A DNA stretch of 64,000 nucleotides, from positions 1,612,001 to 1,676,000 of the forward strand of contig OZ245800.1 of NCBI GenBank assembly GCA_965228215.1, in the 5' to 3' direction. Below are positions 59,416 to 64,000 of this stretch, in pieces. Origin of the DNA: Maricaulis sp965228215. GTDB lineage: Bacteria; Pseudomonadota; Alphaproteobacteria; Caulobacterales; Maricaulaceae. A program made the position numbers and the translations under genes. Each line of letters starts with the position of its first letter. The stretch's first letter is position 1. A model generated the notes under the pieces. The model saw only the letters and a program-made list of their open reading frames with translations. It was not told the DNA's origin and ran no database searches.

Positions 59416-59465
59416 TTGGCGCGATTCAGTTCCGATCGTGCCTCTTCGACATCCAGGGTGACATC

Positions 59466-60497
59466 ATGACCGAAACCAGTGCGCTGCCGGGTCTTCTTAC
59501 GACCAGCCATTCCTACAAGCCCTTCCGCTACCCGTGGGCCTATGATTTCTGGAAAAAACAGCAGCAGGTTCACTGGATGCCGGAGGAAGTTCCGCTCGGC
59601 GAGGACTGCAAGGATTGGGCGACGAAACTGTCGGACAAGGAGCGCAATCTGCTGACTCAGATCTTCCGCTTCTTCACCCAGTCGGATGTCGAGGTGAACG
59701 ACAATTACATGGAGCGCTACAGCCGAGTCTTCCGTCCGACGGAAGTGAAGATGATGCTGTCCTCCTTCTCCAACATGGAGACGATCCACATCGCCGCCTA
59801 CGCCTTGCTGCTGGAAACCATCGGCATGCCGGACAGCGAATTCTCCGCCTTCATGGAATACGAGGCGATGGCGGACAAACACAATTACATGCAGGAATTC
59901 GGCGTGGAGAGCGATGCGGACATCCTGCGCACCGTGGCCATGTTCGGCGCCTTCACCGAGGGCCTGCAGCTGTTCGCCTCCTTCGCGATGCTGATGAATT
60001 TCCCGCGCTTCAACAAGATGAAGGGCATGGGCCAGATCGTGACCTGGTCGATCCGCGATGAGAGCCTGCACTGCGAGGGCATGATCAAGCTCTTCCACGC
60101 CTTCGCCGAGGAGACCGGTGCCCTGACCCAGGAGGTCAAGGACGACATCGTGAAATGCTGCGAAACAGTCGTGCGGATGGAAGACAAATTCATCGATCTC
60201 GCCTTCGAGATGGGCGATGTCGAGGGCATGACGCCGGACGATATCAAGCAATACATCCGCTATATCGCCGACTGGCGCCTCGGCCAGCTGGACCTGGAGC
60301 CGATCTATGGCGTCAAGGAACACCCGCTGCCCTGGCTGACCGAGATCCTGAACGGTGTTGAACACGCCAATTTCTTCGAGGCCCGCGCGACCGAATACTC
60401 CAAGGGTGCGACCCAGGGCGAATGGCATGGCGGCGATGGCGTCTGGTCCATGTTCGACAAGATGAAAGACACCAAGACCGAGGAACTCGCCGACTAG
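59466..60497 (+). CDS. nrdB: Ribonucleoside-diphosphate reductase, beta subunit (class Ia)
   Basis: The radical-generating small subunit, 343 residues. Ligands align with E. coli NrdB: Asp74, Glu105 and His108 in NMETIHIAAY, with the radical tyrosine at Tyr112. Further ligands are in FTEGLQLF (Glu) and IRDESLHCEG (Glu, His). Spacing 74-105-108-112 equals E. coli 84-115-118-122, so it should be a tyrosyl-radical class Ia protein. It has its own promoter with NrdR- and CtrA-like sites, and a hairpin terminator. Confidence 0.96.
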   Translation: MTETSALPGLLTTSHSYKPFRYPWAYDFWKKQQQVHWMPEEVPLGEDCKDWATKLSDKERNLLTQIFRFFTQSDVEVNDNYMERYSRVFRPTEVKMMLSSFSNMETIHIAAYALLLETIGMPDSEFSAFMEYEAMADKHNYMQEFGVESDADILRTVAMFGAFTEGLQLFASFAMLMNFPRFNKMKGMGQIVTWSIRDESLHCEGMIKLFHAFAEETGALTQEVKDDIVKCCETVVRMEDKFIDLAFEMGDVEGMTPDDIKQYIRYIADWRLGQLDLEPIYGVKEHPLPWLTEILNGVEHANFFEARATEYSKGATQGEWHGGDGVWSMFDKMKDTKTEELAD

Positions 60498-60523
60498 GCT
60501 GAGATCCCGGGCAGGTTTGAAAG

Positions 60524-60552
60524 ACGGCATGCGGTGATCCGCGTGCCGTTTT
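60524..60552 (+). terminator. Intrinsic terminator of nrdB
   Basis: An 11-base stem, ACGGCATGCGG / CCGCGTGCCGT (one G-T wobble), with a TGAT loop, followed by TTTTG. Confidence 0.75.
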
Positions 60553-60783
60553 GCTTTGGGGAAGGGCATCGCAGACGATCCTGCCGGGAAAGTCGTTGGG
60601 TATGTGGTTGGTAGCTCCGGAAGGATCGCCTGCAACCCGGTGAAGCCGATTAAGGCGGGCCTGATCAAGCCTGCCAGCGCCACCCATCCCGCCATGTCGT
60701 GTGCACCCGCATGACCGAATGTGGGCTTATCCTACGCTTGAAATGCGGGACGGGGATAAGTTCGCGGCGAAAGCGTAATGCGG

Positions 60784-61290
60784 TCAGCGTTTCGCGGGCG
60801 TCCGCAGGTCGGTCTGCCAGGGCCAGTATCCCTCGCGGCCCACGGTCAATTGCCCGGTCTGCAGCATCAGCGCCATCAGCACGATCGCCAGCAATTGCAG
60901 CACACCCATCAACCCGATCCCGCCGAAATTGGAGATGAAGGAGATGATGTCGTCGACGCTCTGATTGCGGATGTAGGACAGGGGGTTCATGCCCAGCAGG
61001 ATCCAGTCGATCCGGCTGAGGATGAAGGAGAAGATGAAGACCGGGATGCACAGTCGCCAGTGCCGCAACAACATGTAAAGCGCGACTGCGTTCAGCACGA
61101 CATGGGAGAAGAAGACCGCTTCCTGCCCGAAGCTGAGCGTGGGGATGATCTCGTAGAGGCCGGGATAAATGTCCCGCGGCCAGACACCCAGGCGCACGGC
61201 GATATTCGGAATCGCCCAGAAGAATCCGTAAAACGTCTCCACGGCCACGAAGAGCACGCAGAACCAGTACATCACCCGTTTCAGAATCAT
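60784..61290 (-). CDS. Four-helix membrane protein of unknown function
   Basis: A 168-residue inner-membrane protein with about four hydrophobic segments (residues ~5-25, ~60-75, ~82-100, ~122-142). Aromatic-rich loops and a conserved-looking FSRIDWILLGMNPLSYIR segment are visible. No family is recognised. The ribosome site (GGGACGG) is weak. About 285 bases without a gene separate it from nrdB. Confidence 0.65.
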   Translation of the reverse strand: MILKRVMYWFCVLFVAVETFYGFFWAIPNIAVRLGVWPRDIYPGLYEIIPTLSFGQEAVFFSHVVLNAVALYMLLRHWRLCIPVFIFSFILSRIDWILLGMNPLSYIRNQSVDDIISFISNFGGIGLMGVLQLLAIVLMALMLQTGQLTVGREGYWPWQTDLRTPAKR

Positions 61291-61420
61291 TCGTCCGTCC
61301 CGTCTGGTTTCACTTTAGGGGATGTCCGGGGAAACGCGAACCTGTTCGCAGCGCAGCACCGATTGACGCCCTGTCGCGAAACGGCAAGTCTGGTCATCCT
61401 GCAATCAGGGGCTGCAGCGA

Positions 61421-62017
61421 ATGAGCGACGAACCGTCGAGCGACATCCAGGAGAGCGTGAACAAGCAATTCCTGCTGGCCGAGATGCGTGATGAAATGAG
61501 CCGAGAGGGTGTGCCGATCGCGTTTATCAATCGCCTCGCGGATCTTCTGGACTCGAATTTCTCGGCCGAGGAAATGCTCCAGGCGGAGCCGCCGGAGAAA
61601 CGAAAAACGCCAGCGTACATCATCGTGGCCGGGATGATGACATCGATCATGATTGCCGTGTTCTGGAACTTTCCCGACGCAGGCCCGCTCACCTTCGGTG
61701 AGATTTTTATCGCGTCTCTGGCCATGATTCCGTTCGGAATTCTGGGATATGTCCTCGCGCGTCGGCAGGGAAGGAGCAAGGGCCATTCTGATGACGCGCT
61801 GGTGGTCTACGCCCGACTCGTTCCGAAAACCTGGATTAATCGAGGTTATTACAAGCAGTTGCGCCGTCTCGAGCCTCAGACGGACGCAGATGTCGATGCC
61901 TATCTCAGAAAACAAGGCTGGCAGGGCCTGAGCGGTACTCGGCTGTTTATCATTGTCTTTGCGATCTCCTACGCGATCTATCTCTTGACGATGATTTTCC
62001 AGCCGCCCGGCAGCTAG
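61421..62017 (+). CDS. Membrane protein of unknown function with helical N-terminal domain
   Basis: A 198-residue protein. The first ~65 residues are acidic and helical (LAEMRDEMSREGVPIAF). Two hydrophobic segments (~68-86 and ~93-113) follow, then a charged middle, and a third segment at the C-terminus (~175-193). No family is recognised. It converges on the ABC transmembrane gene and shares the CTAG stop (62014-62017). Confidence 0.65.
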   Translation: MSDEPSSDIQESVNKQFLLAEMRDEMSREGVPIAFINRLADLLDSNFSAEEMLQAEPPEKRKTPAYIIVAGMMTSIMIAVFWNFPDAGPLTFGEIFIASLAMIPFGILGYVLARRQGRSKGHSDDALVVYARLVPKTWINRGYYKQLRRLEPQTDADVDAYLRKQGWQGLSGTRLFIIVFAISYAIYLLTMIFQPPGS

Positions 62018-62913
62018 TCCGATACCCGCTCCGTGATTTCCCGCGTGCGGATGCCTTGCTGATAGGTGATGGGCAGGGCGACGACGCTTTGCACGAACTG
62101 GAAGAGATAGGTCATCAAGGCGAAGACCGTGCCGATCGGTGCGTCGAGCCGGGTAACGGCGTCGTAGATGCCAAACAACAGCGCCGTGACCAGGAAGAGA
62201 TAGGTCAGGCCGAAATTCAGGCTTTCCAGGTCCGACAGCCGGACCTGCCACAGCGCCAGCCGCCGGAAATGCCGGTCGCGGCTGGAGGCGCGCATGCGTT
62301 CGAAGATCTCGATCTGTTTTTCGTATTGGTTGTTCAGCGCCTTGTTCAGCGTGTGGATGCGCTTGGAGGCGAGGAAGAAGACCAGGCCCGTCAGCACGGT
62401 CGCGACGGCAGCCACGATGAAGACGCGGAAATCGAGAAAGGCGATCATCACCAGCGAGCCGATCAGGGTGAAACCGGCGGTCAGCGAGAGCGGCAGGATC
62501 TCCTCGAAGAAATCCACGACTTCCTTGATCAGGCCGGCGCGGGCATTGATCTGCGTCATCGGCGCGCCCTTGGCCTGTTCGCGCGCCACCACGTCCGAAC
62601 CGACCCGGGCATAGATTCGGGTATAGACCCGCGTGTCATACATGCGCCGGCCGATGCCGATGATGATGAAGGTTAGCTCCAGCGCCGCCAGCCAGATCAG
62701 TCCGGAAAAATCGTTTTCAATCATCCGGTTGATGGCAATGCCCAGCAACAGGGGCTCGATCACGCCCAGCACGTTCTCAATGGTCAGCAGGGCAAATGTC
62801 CCGCTGATCTGCGGCCAGAAACGCTTGAAGATCGAGCCATGGGTGATGGCGTCGGGCTTGCCGGCGTTTTCGGCTGTCTCGGTGTCGGGCAAGATTTCGG
62901 GCGTGTGGCTCAT
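62014..62913 (-). CDS. ABC transporter six-transmembrane domain protein without ATPase domain
   Basis: A 299-residue inner-membrane protein with the fold of exporter-type ABC transmembrane domains: about six hydrophobic segments and long cytoplasmic helices. RVGSDVVAREQAKGAPMTQI corresponds to the region after segment 2, and ISDLESLN-like RLSDLESLN to the late coupling region. It ends after segment 6 with no Walker motifs. Neither neighbour encodes an ATPase. It may pair with an ATPase encoded elsewhere or be a non-ATPase family member (ABC_membrane_3-like). Confidence 0.8.
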   Translation of the reverse strand: MSHTPEILPDTETAENAGKPDAITHGSIFKRFWPQISGTFALLTIENVLGVIEPLLLGIAINRMIENDFSGLIWLAALELTFIIIGIGRRMYDTRVYTRIYARVGSDVVAREQAKGAPMTQINARAGLIKEVVDFFEEILPLSLTAGFTLIGSLVMIAFLDFRVFIVAAVATVLTGLVFFLASKRIHTLNKALNNQYEKQIEIFERMRASSRDRHFRRLALWQVRLSDLESLNFGLTYLFLVTALLFGIYDAVTRLDAPIGTVFALMTYLFQFVQSVVALPITYQQGIRTREITERVSD

Positions 62914-63015
62914 GCGGGCGATTTACACGCCTGCCGCGCACGAGGCGAGGGGGAAGACAGGCCAGTCCATCCCCTCATCCCAAACTTGCCTGCCCTGATG
63001 GAAATCCGGGATTTG

Positions 63016-63061
63016 GGACCCATGCCGCAATCATCGCCATGGGTCCTGACTTTCGTCAGGA
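63016..63061. repeat. REP-like double hairpin
   Basis: Two overlapping inverted repeats: GGACCCATG (63016-63024) with CATGGGTCC (63038-63046), and TCCTGAC (63044-63050) with GTCAGGA (63055-63061), loop TTTC. Sequences of the type TCCTGAC-TTTC-GTCAGGA are, from memory, dispersed in many alphaproteobacterial intergenic regions. It lies just beyond the end of the TetR gene. Confidence 0.5.
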
Positions 63062-63082
63062 TGAGGCGGTGGACACATTCGC

Positions 63083-63724
63083 TCACCCACCCCGCAGATA
63101 CGCCAGCAGCATCGCCTCGAGATGTTCGCAGAATTTCGCCTCGTCCATCATCAGGGCGCGGGTGGAGCCGTGTTCGGGGTAGAGCATGCGTTCATTCATC
63201 GCCGTGGTGAGAGTGAAATACAGGAAGGGGCCGGCCTCCTCGATCGGCGGTTTGATCTCGTCGAGCACGGGTTTGAGGAAACCCAGATAGGTGGGCGGTG
63301 AGCCGATATGTTTTTCGGTGCCGGGGCGGTCGACCAGTTCCGGCCGGTAGCGGGCATGCAGGTGCACGGCGCGGATCAGATTGCGGTGTTCGGCGTAGAG
63401 GGCATGGGTCTCGCTGACTACGGCATGCACGAAACCCTGAAGATCGATATCGCTCGTGCCGCCCTCGGCAAGGGCCGCGAACCATTGCCCCATCATCACC
63501 GAATAGCGCTCGAAGAGCAGGGGCAGAAGCGCCGTCTTGTTGTCGAAGCGGCGATAGAAAGTGCCGGTCGAGATGTTCGAGGCCTCGACGATCTCGGCCA
63601 CGGAGATCTGGTCGAAGGGTTTCTCGCGCAGGAGGTCGATCACCGCATCGGAGATCCGGTCCAGCGTCAGCTGGCTGCGCATCTGTTTGGTGGGCTTGGC
63701 CCCGGGAAGGCGGTTCGGGCTCAT
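63083..63724 (-). CDS. TetR-family transcriptional regulator
   Basis: A 213-residue repressor-type regulator. The N-terminal HTH is VAEIVEASNISTGTFYRRF within a TetR_N domain (residues ~15-65: LTLDRISDAVIDLLREKPF). The C-terminal ligand domain is not assignable. ATG 63724 opens a typical TetR N-terminus; upstream in-frame sequence is unlikely to be coding. It is divergent from the partial membrane protein gene, its likely target. Confidence 0.9.
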   Translation of the reverse strand: MSPNRLPGAKPTKQMRSQLTLDRISDAVIDLLREKPFDQISVAEIVEASNISTGTFYRRFDNKTALLPLLFERYSVMMGQWFAALAEGGTSDIDLQGFVHAVVSETHALYAEHRNLIRAVHLHARYRPELVDRPGTEKHIGSPPTYLGFLKPVLDEIKPPIEEAGPFLYFTLTTAMNERMLYPEHGSTRALMMDEAKFCEHLEAMLLAYLRGG

Positions 63725-63796
63725 CGCAAAAGTATATTCGGGTTCGCATTTTGGCGCGATAGGCCTGGGACAAAGCAAAAGCCCGAGGAGGCCGCG

Positions 63797-64000
63797 ATGC
63801 GTATCCGACTGTTTGCACTGGGAAGCCTGTCCATGTTTCTCGCCTGGCCCTGGCTGACCGCCGACCTGGCGATCCTGCTGGATGGCCGGGCCGGTTTCAC
63901 CGTGCAATTCCTGATCAGCAAACTCCTGCTCTGCCTGTCCCTGTGCGGGCTCGCCAGCGTGTTCGGCGTGTGGAAACAGATCGGTTTTCGCGGGCCGCGA
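63797..64000 (+). CDS. Membrane protein, N-terminal part (possible CPBP-type), truncated by the window
   Basis: The first 68 codons of a gene that continues past the right edge. It has a basic start (MRIRLF), two hydrophobic segments (~8-28 and ~38-58) and a loop GVWKQIGFRGPR. GxWxxIGF-type loops occur in CPBP-family intramembrane proteases, but the diagnostic EExxxR motif would lie outside, so this is a guess. ATG 63797 has GAGGAG upstream. Confidence 0.6.
   Translation, partial: MRIRLFALGSLSMFLAWPWLTADLAILLDGRAGFTVQFLISKLLLCLSLCGLASVFGVWKQIGFRGPR

Noticed and set aside
1..64000. tRNA, rRNA, prophage, insertion sequences, CRISPR or a restriction system.
   Set aside because: No matching genes or repeats were recognised; the gene content is metabolic and envelope-related.

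Overview
The window looks like a chromosome segment of a dimorphic marine alphaproteobacterium of the Hyphomonadaceae/Maricaulis type. The evidence is high GC with strong codon bias and two very large TonB-dependent receptors. A fused N-acetylglutamate synthase/kinase sits beside an N-acetylornithine carbamoyltransferase, a combination known from Xanthomonas and Maricaulis. There is also a CtrA-type site (TTAA-N7-TTAA) in a ribonucleotide reductase promoter. I see no tRNA, rRNA, CRISPR array, insertion sequence or prophage. The content is core-like and densely packed, with many 1-8 base gene overlaps.

Layout. 1-3268 (minus): NAD-dependent formate dehydrogenase fdsG-fdsB-fdsA, with fdsA running off the left edge. 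3494-5450 (plus): three tandem paralogous XRE-HTH/PAS-like regulators, divergent from fds. 5520-11049: a secreted M28 peptidase, an MFS transporter with an alpha/beta hydrolase, a histidine phosphatase and kdsB. 11360-15037: a small lipoprotein, then argF'-NAGS/K-argC for the acetylated arginine route. 15034-20109: a GT39-type membrane glycosyltransferase and a 1066-residue TonB receptor. 20195-28852: agmatine deiminase, a serine hydrolase and N-carbamoylputrescine amidase, then small envelope genes, MarC, an orphan peptide-binding lipoprotein, a deoxyhypusine-synthase-like protein (probable homospermidine synthase) and an ornithine/lysine decarboxylase. Together these form a polyamine block.

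29408-50055 is the most coherent accessory-like region. It holds a lipoprotein built of two near-identical ~437-residue halves, a TonB receptor, a complete type II secretion operon (gspC-D-E-F-G-H-I-J-K-L-M-N plus a lipoprotein), a short prepilin peptidase gspO, phnC, and one gene that fuses the phosphonate-binding protein PhnD to the permease PhnE. Sites resembling the Pho box (7+4+7 direct repeat) precede the lipoprotein, gspC and phnC. I infer a phosphate-starvation locus that secretes a surface lipoprotein, takes up a ligand through a TonB receptor and imports phosphonate or phosphate esters. It resembles, from memory, the ElpS/T2SS locus of Caulobacter.

50127-64000: a GT4 glycosyltransferase, putA, nrdA and nrdB separated by an outer-membrane barrel gene and an amidohydrolase, two membrane proteins of unknown function, an ABC transmembrane domain without an ATPase, a TetR regulator and the start of a membrane protein. 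Both nrd promoters carry NrdR-like boxes and CtrA-like sites. Four convergent gene pairs in the window end on a shared 4-base palindrome (CTAG three times, TTAA once).
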